In this document: positions 1-6,447 of the stretch, piece after piece
Numbering within the stretch: position 1 is the first letter of the stretch
How the letters are laid out: every line of letters begins with the position of its first letter
Assembly (NCBI GenBank): GCA_023459675.1
Contig: JAEWTC010000022.1
Span: forward strand, 1 to 11,587
Direction of reading: 5' to 3'
Source of the DNA: Bacillota bacterium
Lineage (GTDB): Bacteria > Bacillota > Clostridia > Christensenellales > Aristaeellaceae
DNA length: 11,587 bases
The notes under the pieces: generated by a model
The model's database searches: none
Seen by the model: only the letters and a program-made list of their open reading frames with translations
Told to the model about the DNA's origin: nothing
Translations under genes and position numbers: made by a program

Positions 1-2
1 CG

Positions 3-308
3 GATGAGCTGATCCGCATCGGCATGCTGAAAGACCGCGCTGAAGTGCTGGATTCCCACCGGGAACGCGTGCAGAAGGCTTATCCGGCCTATTTTGACGG
101 TTACAAGCACATGGGGCAGATCACCGAATTCCTCAACGGGTATCCAAACCTCTACTGCATTGGGCGAAACGGGCAGCATCGCTACAACAATATGGACCAT
201 TCCATGGTTACCGCCTTTGAAGCCGTGCAAAACCTGGCGACCGGGCGGGCCGACAAACGGAACATATGGAGCGTCAATACGGAGCAGGAGTATCACGAGG
301 AAAAATAG
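3..308 (+). CDS. FAD-dependent oxidoreductase of surface-polysaccharide type, C-terminal end only
   Basis: Only the last 101 residues are present; the frame is open to the left edge of the window. The visible part has the C-terminal FAD-binding segment typical of the HemY/amine-oxidase superfamily (COG1232), with YCIGRNGQHRYNNMDHSM followed by a helix (VTAFEAVQNLATG) and a polar tail ending NTEQEYHEEK. Proteins with this ending are known to me as NAD(P)/FAD-dependent oxidoreductases related to UDP-galactopyranose mutase that sit in polysaccharide clusters; that assignment is from memory of the family. The substrate cannot be told from the tail. A strong terminator follows 60 bp downstream, so this is probably the last gene of a rightward unit. 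It converges on the wbp-like operon, which fits a glycan locus continuing to the left of the window. Confidence 0.78.
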   Translation, partial: DELIRIGMLKDRAEVLDSHRERVQKAYPAYFDGYKHMGQITEFLNGYPNLYCIGRNGQHRYNNMDHSMVTAFEAVQNLATGRADKRNIWSVNTEQEYHEEK

Positions 309-367
309 GGCGTGCGCGAGGCTTGGACGGCTTGCGCCTGACAACCGCTCAGGGCATTTCACCCATA

Positions 368-401
368 AAAACATCCCGTCTTGCAACGGGATGTTTTATT
401 T
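368..401 (+). terminator. Rho-independent terminator, probably bidirectional
   Basis: A perfect 12-bp stem (AAAACATCCCGT at 368-379 pairs with ACGGGATGTTTT at 386-397) encloses a 6-nt loop and is followed by a T-rich run ending near 401. The A-run on the left arm gives a T-run on the minus strand, so the same hairpin can also end leftward transcription of the wbp-like operon. It lies between convergent genes, which fits that double role. Confidence 0.9.
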
Positions 402-648
402 ACGCTTTCGATACGCTCAGAGCGCTCCGTAACGATTTCTAATCGGATATCTCCGCGCCGCCAAGGCCGCGCCGCACGCGATCGGTCTTCATCCGAATGA
501 AATACACTGCGCCGCCGTACCCCAAGACTTGATCAACGTGAACCCCGTAAATGCGTGAAACGGACAAGCCGTGAGCAGGCCGCATGCAGCATGACTGAAT
601 GGAATGCTGGCGCGGCGCAAAGATACGGCGATCGTACGCTTCGGGAAA
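402..648. other. Intergenic stretch with no supportable gene
   Basis: About 250 bp lie between the terminator and the stop codon of the WbpD-like gene. The short open frames here and in the flanking gene (for example minus 489-692) lack a convincing ribosome binding site and have low-complexity, Arg/Ala/Ser-rich translations without a recognisable motif. I saw no tRNA-like fold or repeat family. If the hairpin at 368-397 is the terminator for the leftward operon, this stretch would be its long 3' untranslated region. Confidence 0.6.
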
Positions 649-1209
649 TCAACCGCTCGCGCGAAGAACGAGCCCTTCCGCCGTTTGGTCATAGGTTCTG
701 CCGCAGGCGCCGCAATGTAAACCGTCCAGCTTCATGCCGCAGGTGCACACATACCCGCATTGCCGGGCGGGAACGCCCAGCATCAGGGCATGGTCCGGCA
801 CGTCCGCGGTTACGACCGCGCCCGCGCCGATCATGGCGTTTTTACCGATGGTATGGCCGCAGACGATGGTCGCGTTCGCGCCGATGGAAGCGCCGTCCCT
901 CACCAGCGTTTTCACGAAATGCGCCGAACCCTTGGGGTAAAGCGCCCGGGGGGTGAGGTCGTTGGTAAACACGCAGCTCGGGCCGCAGAACACCCCGTTG
1001 CCAAGCGTTACGCCCTGGTACACGCTTACGTTGTTTTGCAGCTTGCAATCATCGCCGATCACAACGTTTGCCCCCACATACACGTTTTGCGCCAGCGTGC
1101 AGCGCTTGCCGATGCGCGCGCCGGTTTGCACATGGGTGAAGTGCCATATTTTCGTGCCCTCGCCGATCTCCACGTCCGCATCGACGACAGCCGTCGGATG
1201 AATGTTCAC
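649..1209 (-). CDS. wbpD: WbpD-like UDP-2-acetamido-3-amino-uronate N-acetyltransferase (left-handed beta-helix)
   Basis: This protein probably transfers acetyl from acetyl-CoA to the 3-amino group of UDP-GlcNAc3NA, making the diacetamido uronic acid used in surface glycans. The 186 residues are mostly hexapeptide repeats (IHPTAVVDADVEIG, then VYVGANVVIGDDCKL and ASIGANATIVCGHTIGKNAMIGAGAVV), with the family landmarks QNNVSVYQGV at 58-67 and FTND at 81-84. The tail has four cysteines (155, 157, 166, 169), a small zinc-ribbon-like ending also seen in WbpD/WlbB relatives. The start is taken as GTG at 1209: it overlaps the WbpB-like stop as GTGA and has GGGAGGA a suitable distance upstream. A start at 1245 would lie 40 bp inside the upstream gene without such support. 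It is the last gene of the leftward operon. The family is clear; the exact acceptor is inferred from its neighbours. Confidence 0.88.
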   Translation of the reverse strand: MNIHPTAVVDADVEIGEGTKIWHFTHVQTGARIGKRCTLAQNVYVGANVVIGDDCKLQNNVSVYQGVTLGNGVFCGPSCVFTNDLTPRALYPKGSAHFVKTLVRDGASIGANATIVCGHTIGKNAMIGAGAVVTADVPDHALMLGVPARQCGYVCTCGMKLDGLHCGACGRTYDQTAEGLVLRASG

Positions 1210-2306
1210 TTGGAAATCCTCCCGGCAAAGTCCAGGGTGGAGCAATCGTTAAGCGGCAGCTGCACCGGCCTGTGCTCCGCCGCGCTTTTATAGATTGCCA
1301 GCACCAGTTCCAGCGTTTTCAAGCCTTCCGTAGAGTTCACATAGGGTTCCCTGTCGTCGCGGACGGCCTGCACCATATCCGCATACAGCGGCGTATGGCC
1401 GAAACCGTACACGTTGGGGGGATTTTCCCGAAACTCCATCTTGATCGTGGCGGGGTCGCCGCGCCGGTCCCGAAACTCCCATTCCTCAATGATGTTCACG
1501 CTCTTGCCGCCGGCCTTCACCGTGCCGTTTTCACCGAACAGATACAGCGTTTCTTCCAGGTTCTGCGGATATACGTTCGTCGTGCCCTCGATCAGCCCGT
1601 AGGCGCCGTTGGTAAAGCGCACCAGCGCCATGCCGATATCCTCGGCCTCGATGTAAGGGTGCTCCAGATTGTCGGTGTATGCCATGACCTCGGCAACCTC
1701 GCCGCCCATCATCCAGCGGAGCAGATCGATGTTATGGATGCACTGGTTCATCAGCGCGCCGCCGTCCTGCGCCCAGGTGCCGCGCCACAGGGCCTGATCG
1801 TAATAGCTTTTCCCGCGGTTCCAGCGGATATGCGCCGCGCCGTGCAGCATGCGCCCGAAACGGCCTTCCTCTACCGCGGAGCGGATTTTCTGGATGGACT
1901 TGTTGAAACGGTTCTGGTGGCAGGCGCACAGCTTGACCCCGTGCGCTTTGGCGGCTTCGATCAGCGCGCGCGTGTCCGCAAGGCTCAGCGCGATGGGCTT
2001 TTCGATGATCACATTCGCGCCGGCTTCCAAACAGCGGATTCCGATGCTTGCGTGCTCCCCGCTTTCGGTGGCGACCGCAACCAGGTCCGGCTTCATTTCC
2101 GAAAGCATCTGCCGGTAATCCGTAAACCGTTTGATGGCTGCCCGCTGTGCTTCCGGCACGGGGCGCAGCACCTCTTCCATGCGATCCGCAATCAGGTCGC
2201 ACACCGCAACGACGGTCAGCGAATCCGCATTGTTGAGGGCAGCCGCGATATGGTTTGGCGCAATGCGGCCGCAGCCGATCAGCGCATAGCGGAGTCTGTC
2301 TGTCAT
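1206..2306 (-). CDS. wbpB: WbpB/WlbA-like UDP-N-acetyl-glucosaminuronate 3-dehydrogenase (Gfo/Idh/MocA family)
   Basis: It is predicted to oxidise C3 of UDP-GlcNAcA to the 3-keto sugar with NAD, the second step of diacetamido-uronate synthesis. The 366 residues begin with a Rossmann nucleotide-binding motif (ALIGCGRIAPNH, about 8-19), then the EKPIALS segment at 102-108 with the family lysine, CHQNRFN at 129-135, and the catalytic-region motif GGALMNQCIHNID at 182-194. CHQNRFN and the overall length point to the WlbA/WbpB branch rather than to inositol or glucose-fructose dehydrogenases. The ATG start lies 16 nt after the upstream WbpA-like stop, with GGGAGG 11 nt before it. The stop overlaps the WbpD-like start. 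Family membership is very secure; the substrate rests on the flanking WbpA- and WbpD-like genes. Confidence 0.9.
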   Translation of the reverse strand: MTDRLRYALIGCGRIAPNHIAAALNNADSLTVVAVCDLIADRMEEVLRPVPEAQRAAIKRFTDYRQMLSEMKPDLVAVATESGEHASIGIRCLEAGANVIIEKPIALSLADTRALIEAAKAHGVKLCACHQNRFNKSIQKIRSAVEEGRFGRMLHGAAHIRWNRGKSYYDQALWRGTWAQDGGALMNQCIHNIDLLRWMMGGEVAEVMAYTDNLEHPYIEAEDIGMALVRFTNGAYGLIEGTTNVYPQNLEETLYLFGENGTVKAGGKSVNIIEEWEFRDRRGDPATIKMEFRENPPNVYGFGHTPLYADMVQAVRDDREPYVNSTEGLKTLELVLAIYKSAAEHRPVQLPLNDCSTLDFAGRISK

Positions 2307-2322
2307 GAGCCGGCCGGCCTCC

Positions 2323-3630
2323 CTACAGCAATTCGATTTTGCTACGGTTTTTGATATCCTTCATGGCGTTCTTCGTGTCAAACACCAGCTTTGCGCGGTC
2401 CGCCACGAGGGTATAGTCCACGGTCGTGTGCGCCGTGGTGACGATCACGAGATCCTGCTGTTCCAGGCATTCCGCGGTCAACGCCTGAATGCTTGCCTTT
2501 TGCAGCCCGTTGTGCGAGAAGCTCTTGACATACGGGTCGTAGTAGCTCACGTCCGCTCCGTACGCAATCAGCCGCTCCATCACGCGGATCGCGGGGCTTT
2601 CACGGTAATCGTCGATATCCTGCTTGTAGGCAACGCCCAGCAGCAGCACCTTGGCGTCGTTCAATGATTTGCGATGCCGGTTTAACTGCTTCATAGCCCG
2701 CTGCGTGCAGTATTCGGGCATCTGATCGTTAATGATCATGCTGGCTTCGATCATCGAGGTGTGAAAGCCGAACTCACGGGCTTTCCAGCTTAAGTAATAC
2801 GGGTCCAGCGGAATGCAGTGGCCGCCCAAGCCCGGGCCGGGGTAAAACGCCTGAAAGCCGTAGGGCTTGCTTTTGGCGGCCTCGATGACTTCCCAGATGT
2901 TGATGTTCATGCGCTCGCAGAGAATGGCAAGCTCGTTGATCAGGCCGATGTTGACGTTGCGGTACGTGTTTTCGAGGATCTTTTCCATTTCCGCGATGGC
3001 GGGCGAGGAAACCCGGTGTACGGGCGCTTCCAGCACGGCTTCATACAGCGTGGCCGCAATCTCGGTGCATTCCGGCGTTACGCCGCCCACCACCTTGGGG
3101 GTATTGCGCGTCTTGTAAATCAAATTGCCGGGGTCTACGCGTTCGGGGGAAAACGCAAGAAAGAAATCCACGCCGCAGACCAGGCCGGAGGATTCGAAGA
3201 TGGGTTTAAGCATCTCCTCCGTGGTGCCCGGATAGGTGGTGGATTCCAGTACGATCAGCATATCGCGGTGCATATAGGGCAAAATGCTCTGGCTGGAGGA
3301 AAGCACGTAACTGATGTCGGGCTGCTGGTGCGCGTCCAGCGGGGTGGGTACGGCAATACAGACGCAGTCGCACCCGGCGACCTCGCTGAAGTTCTCCGTG
3401 GCGCGGAACAGGCCGCTTTTGACGATCTCTTCCAGATCATGCGTTACGACGTCGCCGATATAGTTCACGCCGCGGTTGACCATATCCACCTTTGATTTCT
3501 GCACGTCGAACCCAACCACATGAAAACCGGCCTTCGCCTTCTCCACGGCGAGCGGAAGCCCTACGTAACCAAGCCCCACCACGCCAAGCGTCACGTTACG
3601 GTCCAAGATCCTCTGTTTGAGCGTAGACAT
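2323..3630 (-). CDS. wbpA: WbpA-like UDP-N-acetyl-D-glucosamine 6-dehydrogenase
   Basis: This is a nucleotide-sugar dehydrogenase that would oxidise C6 of UDP-GlcNAc to the uronic acid using two NAD. Of 435 residues, 19-26 hold the Rossmann motif GLGYVGLP, 161-168 hold SPERVDPG, 219-232 hold LENTYRNVNIGLIN, 269-277 hold GGHCIPLDP with catalytic Cys272, and 330-347 carry the C-terminal-domain signature LLGVAYKQDIDDYRESPA. These patterns and the length fit the WbpA/WecC/TviB branch. The start is ATG 3630, which has AAAGGAGAG upstream at good spacing; the frame can be opened to a TTG at 3678 touching the previous stop, but no ribosome binding site precedes that. It lies 44 nt after the lipoprotein gene and 16 nt before the WbpB-like gene. 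UDP-ManNAc as substrate cannot be excluded from sequence alone. Confidence 0.92.
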   Translation of the reverse strand: MSTLKQRILDRNVTLGVVGLGYVGLPLAVEKAKAGFHVVGFDVQKSKVDMVNRGVNYIGDVVTHDLEEIVKSGLFRATENFSEVAGCDCVCIAVPTPLDAHQQPDISYVLSSSQSILPYMHRDMLIVLESTTYPGTTEEMLKPIFESSGLVCGVDFFLAFSPERVDPGNLIYKTRNTPKVVGGVTPECTEIAATLYEAVLEAPVHRVSSPAIAEMEKILENTYRNVNIGLINELAILCERMNINIWEVIEAAKSKPYGFQAFYPGPGLGGHCIPLDPYYLSWKAREFGFHTSMIEASMIINDQMPEYCTQRAMKQLNRHRKSLNDAKVLLLGVAYKQDIDDYRESPAIRVMERLIAYGADVSYYDPYVKSFSHNGLQKASIQALTAECLEQQDLVIVTTAHTTVDYTLVADRAKLVFDTKNAMKDIKNRSKIELL

Positions 3631-3674
3631 TCGATTGCTCTCCTTTAGCAGGATGATTTGATTGCTTACCAGGC

Positions 3675-4409
3675 TCAATTACCGCGCGCCGGTCCGTCCA
3701 CGGAAGCGTCGTTGGAGTACCCGTTGCGCTCCCAGAAGCCTTTGTAGTCCTCGTCGTCCGACAGGGTGATTTTATCCACCCAGCGCGCCCATTTATACCC
3801 AAGTTTGTCCTCCGCTACGATGATGAACGGGTATCCCATCTCCGGAGGAAGATCAATCCCGTTAGCCTGATAGGCCATGATCATCTTCCGGTCCAGCACC
3901 GTGGAAAGCGGAAGGGAGGTGGTATAATCGTCCACGGCATGGAAAATCACGGTGTTGGCTTCCGGCTTTACGCCGGCAAGCTCAAACAGATCGGACAGAA
4001 GAACGCCCTTCCAGAGAATAGTTGCGTCCCAGCCCTCCACGCAATGCAGCGTGATCAGCCGCTCGTATGCGGGCAGCGAAATCACGCTTTCGTAGGACAA
4101 AACCTTTGCTTCGTTTACAAGGCCGTCCACCGTGAGCGTATACGCAGCCATATCCACATGCTGTACGCCGTTGATGGATACGTCCCGCGGGCCCACGGCA
4201 GGGTCCAGCCGCGCGCCCTGATATTCCATGATTTCATTTTCCCGAAACCTTACAAGCGTCGCCTGCGATACGGCGTCCGGATCGGCCGCGCTGCAGCCCG
4301 ACAGCAGCAGCAACAGCGAGCACAGCAGCGCCAGTGCCTTGATCGTACGCCATACCCCCTTTAAGCCGCATGATAGAATATTATAACACGCGCCAAGCCC
4401 GGTAGGCAA
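3675..4409 (-). CDS. Sulfite-oxidase-fold (molybdopterin-binding domain) lipoprotein, start unresolved
   Basis: The mature part (about 205 residues) matches the oxidoreductase molybdopterin-binding fold (SUOX/YedY type): TLTVDGLVN, then LHCVEGWDATILWKG with the cysteine that ligates molybdenum in the family (Cys123, numbered from position 4409), YDYTTS-like VDDYTTSLP, and the ending GYKWARWVDKI plus GFWERNGYSND. Before it is a lipoprotein signal with a hydrophobic run and lipobox LLSGC (Cys39). It would be anchored on the outer face of the membrane. The start is a problem: the frame opens at a TTG (4409) that lies inside a good -35 element and lacks a ribosome binding site, and no normal start occurs in frame below the promoter. 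Reading one G fewer in the G5 run at 4355-4359 would join ATG 4371 to the signal peptide. It heads the wbp-like operon. Reaction unknown. Confidence 0.8.
   Translation of the reverse strand: MPTGLGACYNILSCGLKGVWRTIKALALLCSLLLLLSGCSAADPDAVSQATLVRFRENEIMEYQGARLDPAVGPRDVSINGVQHVDMAAYTLTVDGLVNEAKVLSYESVISLPAYERLITLHCVEGWDATILWKGVLLSDLFELAGVKPEANTVIFHAVDDYTTSLPLSTVLDRKMIMAYQANGIDLPPEMGYPFIIVAEDKLGYKWARWVDKITLSDDEDYKGFWERNGYSNDASVDGPARGN
4380..4409 (-). promoter_or_regulatory. Leftward sigma-A-type promoter for the lipoprotein-wbp operon
   Basis: On the minus strand TTGCCT (4409-4404) is followed after 18 nt by a perfect TATAAT (4385-4380). Transcription should begin near 4374-4371, next to an ATG at 4371. 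It lies back to back with the rightward promoter starting at 4413. Confidence 0.7.
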
Positions 4410-4412
4410 ACA

Positions 4413-4441
4413 TCGACAACGCTTTTGATCTCATGTATAAT
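4413..4441 (+). promoter_or_regulatory. Rightward sigma-A-type promoter for the Dabb-rlmD unit
   Basis: TCGACA (4413-4418, five of six consensus bases) and TATAAT (4436-4441) are separated by 17 nt. The -10 box sits 27 bp before the chosen start at 4469. The -35 boxes of this and the opposing promoter are only three bases apart, so two polymerases could hardly bind at once. Confidence 0.75.
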
Positions 4442-4468
4442 GGAGCGGCAACGAAAGGGGCTGGCAAC

Positions 4469-4759
4469 ATGGTAAGACACATCGTGCTTTTCTGGCTGAA
4501 AGACAAACGGCAGATTGAGGAAACGGTAAACATCCTGCAATCCATGAAGGGTAAGATTCCGGGCCTTCTGCAGATCGAGGCCGGGAAAGATTTCGCGCAA
4601 AGCGACCGCAGCTGCGACATTTGCCTGAATACCCTGTTTGAAACCGCGGAAGCGCTGGCTGTGTACCGTACGCATCCCGTACATATTCCGGTGCAAAAGC
4701 ACATGCACAGCGTAATGGAGCGCTCCGTAAGCGCGGATTACGAGGTTACAGCAATTTGA
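4469..4759 (+). CDS. Dabb-family (stress-responsive alpha/beta-barrel) protein
   Basis: This 96-residue protein has the plan of the Dabb domain (PF07876): an N-terminal strand VRHIVLFWLKD, a helix, then IPGLLQIEAGKDF, a central strand SCDICLNTLFE, and the signature ALAVYRTHPVHIPVQ leading to a C-terminal strand. Members are small dimeric ferredoxin-like barrels; some are stress-induced and plant or fungal relatives act as cyclases, but most bacterial ones have no assigned role. The start at 4469 is supported by AAAGGGG eight nt upstream; the earlier ATG at 4433 overlaps the -10 box and is rejected. Its stop overlaps the start of the next gene (TTGA), so the two are probably translated together. 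The function is not inferable beyond the fold. Confidence 0.85.
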   Translation: MVRHIVLFWLKDKRQIEETVNILQSMKGKIPGLLQIEAGKDFAQSDRSCDICLNTLFETAEALAVYRTHPVHIPVQKHMHSVMERSVSADYEVTAI

Positions 4760-5064
4760 GCAATCCGGAAAACATCGGCGGGCGCATGTGGCTGCGCATG
4801 ATCAAAAACAACCGTTCCAAGGGCGATCTGACGGTCGCCTGCGATTTTGACCAGCCCCAGCCCGCCTTGCGCGAGGCGCTGCATACGCTGGACCTCAGCA
4901 TGCCCGTATGGCTGCCGCGCCACCAGAAGGACTGGGTGGAGTTCTCGCTGACCCGTTTTACGGCCGAGCACTTTTTGGAACCCATCCCGTTTGACCGGCT
5001 GGAGATCAGCTTTATCGCGCCGGAAGAAAAGCAGAAAAAGCGGAATCCGCTTTACGAGGTTTGA
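4756..5064 (+). CDS. Conserved-looking small hypothetical protein upstream of rlmD
   Basis: This 102-residue protein is not assigned to any function. It starts at TTG 4756, overlapping the preceding stop as TTGA, with GAGG about nine nt upstream; a later ATG at 4786 is the alternative. It has no signal peptide, membrane segment or cysteine pair. The first third (MWLRMIKNNRSKGDLTVACD) looks like beta strands with a basic turn, and the second half has WLPRHQKDW, then FTAEHFLEPIPFDRLEISFI and a lysine-rich end. A pattern of WLP followed by F..E.I.FD..EI recalls uncharacterised proteins of about 100 residues in Clostridia, but this is from memory and unverified. It lies 3 nt before the rRNA methyltransferase start, so the two are expected to be co-expressed. 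Confidence 0.75.
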   Translation: MSNPENIGGRMWLRMIKNNRSKGDLTVACDFDQPQPALREALHTLDLSMPVWLPRHQKDWVEFSLTRFTAEHFLEPIPFDRLEISFIAPEEKQKKRNPLYEV

Positions 5065-5067
5065 CCG

Positions 5068-6447
5068 ATGGCGGGAAGCGGCGTGCAAAAGAATCAAATC
5101 ATCCGGCTGACCTGCGAGCGGCTGGGCGCCGATCTGGAAGGCGTATGCCATTTTCAGGGGCTCACGGTTTTCGTACCCGGCGTTCTGCCGGGGGAAACGT
5201 TTGACGCGCGGATACTGAAGGATCAGAAAACCTATGCGTTTGCGAAATTGGAAACGCTGCTGGAGGCTTCCACCCAGCGCCGGACGTCGTTTTGCGGCGT
5301 TTACGACCGCTGCGGCGGCTGTAGCGGCCAGCACATGACGTATGCGCTGACGCTGGAAGCCAAGCGCATGCAGGTCTATGACAGCCTGACCCGCATCGGC
5401 GGTTTCGCGCTCTCCCAAGACGACGTTCCCCCGGTGCTCGGCGCGGCGCAGCCCATCCATTGCCGCAACAAGGCGAGCCTCCCCGTGGGCGGCACGGCGC
5501 AGCAACCGGTTCTGGGGTTTTACCGCAGGCGTTCGCACGACCTGGTGGAGATTGAGGACTGCCCCATCTCCCGGCACAGCCTTGCGGGTATGATCCTGTC
5601 CATTAGGACATGGATGCGGGACAATGATGTGGAACCCTATGACGAAGTATCGCACGGTGGGTATCTCCGTCACGTTGTGGCGCGTATGAACCGGCAAGGC
5701 GATCTTTTGGTGGTGCTAGTCGCGACCGGGAATATCGTGCCCGCGAAGGACAGGCTTCTTTCCCTGCTCCGGCAGAACGTACCGGGTTTCAAGGGCCTGC
5801 ACGTCAGCGAAAACAAGGCGAAGGGCAACATAATCCTCGGTGAAACCAGCCGCAGGGTGCACGGATCGGACGCGATCACGGAAACGCTTCTCGGGCTTCA
5901 GTTCTTAATCACACCGCTGTCCTTTTTTCAGGTCAATACCGAACAGACCGAAACACTCTATCAAAAAGCAATTGAATTCGCCGCGCTGCAGCCCGGGGAT
6001 ACCGTTGTGGACGCATACGCGGGCACGGGGACGATCGCCCTTTGCATGGCGCGGCACTGCGCCCGCGTGATCGGGTTGGAGATCGTACCGCAGGCGGTGG
6101 AAACCGCGAAGCAAAACGCGGAGCGCAACGCGATCGCAAACGCGGAATTCCACCTTGCCGCGGTGGAGGAAGGCCTGCCCCGCCTGGTGGCGGACGGCCT
6201 CCGCCCGGACGTCGTGGTGCTGGATCCACCCCGCATAGGCGTGGAGCAGCCGGTGATTGACGCGCTGCTTTACGCAAGGCCCCAGCGCATCGTGTACGTA
6301 AGCTGCCATGCGCCTACGCAGGCGCGGGATATGCAAAAGCTGGCAGCGGGCGGATATCTTCTCACCCGGTGCCAGCCGGTGGATATGTTCTGTTACGCCG
6401 GAGGCGTGGAAAACGTCGCCCTGCTTACGCTTCCTCCGAGGGATTAA
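5068..6447 (+). CDS. rlmD: 23S rRNA (uracil-5-)-methyltransferase, RlmD/RlmCD (RumA) family
   Basis: It methylates C5 of uridine in 23S rRNA (U1939, and in Bacillota relatives also U747) with S-adenosylmethionine. The 459 residues show an N-terminal TRAM RNA-binding domain (about 8-65), a [4Fe-4S] site with Cys76, Cys82, Cys85 and probably Cys165 in the context CGVYDRCGGCSGQH, the HCRNKASLPV segment (131-140), FFQVNTEQTETLY (286-298), the SAM motif VVDAYAGTGTIAL (313-325), VVLDPPR (383-389) and the nucleophile in VYVSCHAPTQARD (Cys413). The general-base glutamate is probably Glu448 in GGVENV. The usual FPHT-x-HVE ending is replaced by FCYAGGVE. ATG 5068 has GAGG eight nt before it and lies 3 nt after the previous gene. 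The last 23 bp overlap the opposing amidotransferase gene. tRNA or U747-specific relatives are less likely. Confidence 0.93.
   Translation: MAGSGVQKNQIIRLTCERLGADLEGVCHFQGLTVFVPGVLPGETFDARILKDQKTYAFAKLETLLEASTQRRTSFCGVYDRCGGCSGQHMTYALTLEAKRMQVYDSLTRIGGFALSQDDVPPVLGAAQPIHCRNKASLPVGGTAQQPVLGFYRRRSHDLVEIEDCPISRHSLAGMILSIRTWMRDNDVEPYDEVSHGGYLRHVVARMNRQGDLLVVLVATGNIVPAKDRLLSLLRQNVPGFKGLHVSENKAKGNIILGETSRRVHGSDAITETLLGLQFLITPLSFFQVNTEQTETLYQKAIEFAALQPGDTVVDAYAGTGTIALCMARHCARVIGLEIVPQAVETAKQNAERNAIANAEFHLAAVEEGLPRLVADGLRPDVVVLDPPRIGVEQPVIDALLYARPQRIVYVSCHAPTQARDMQKLAAGGYLLTRCQPVDMFCYAGGVENVALLTLPPRD

Noticed and set aside
489..692. Minus-strand 67-codon frame after the WbpD-like gene
   Set aside because: It begins inside the WbpD-like gene in another frame, has no convincing ribosome binding site and no motif, and does not extend the zinc-ribbon tail.
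1272..2354. Long plus-strand open frame of 360 codons
   Set aside because: It lies opposite the WbpB-like gene, which has complete family motifs and a ribosome binding site. The translation is rich in His, Arg and Ala without any motif, as expected of an antisense shadow in G+C-rich DNA.
4433..4468. Earlier ATG for the Dabb gene
   Set aside because: This ATG overlaps the TATAAT -10 box, so it would not be in the transcript. The ATG at 4469 has a well-placed AAAGGGG and matches the family's usual first residues.
4738..5697. Minus-strand open frame of 319 codons
   Set aside because: It is antisense to the small hypothetical gene and the N-terminal half of rlmD, has no ribosome binding site and no recognisable domain.
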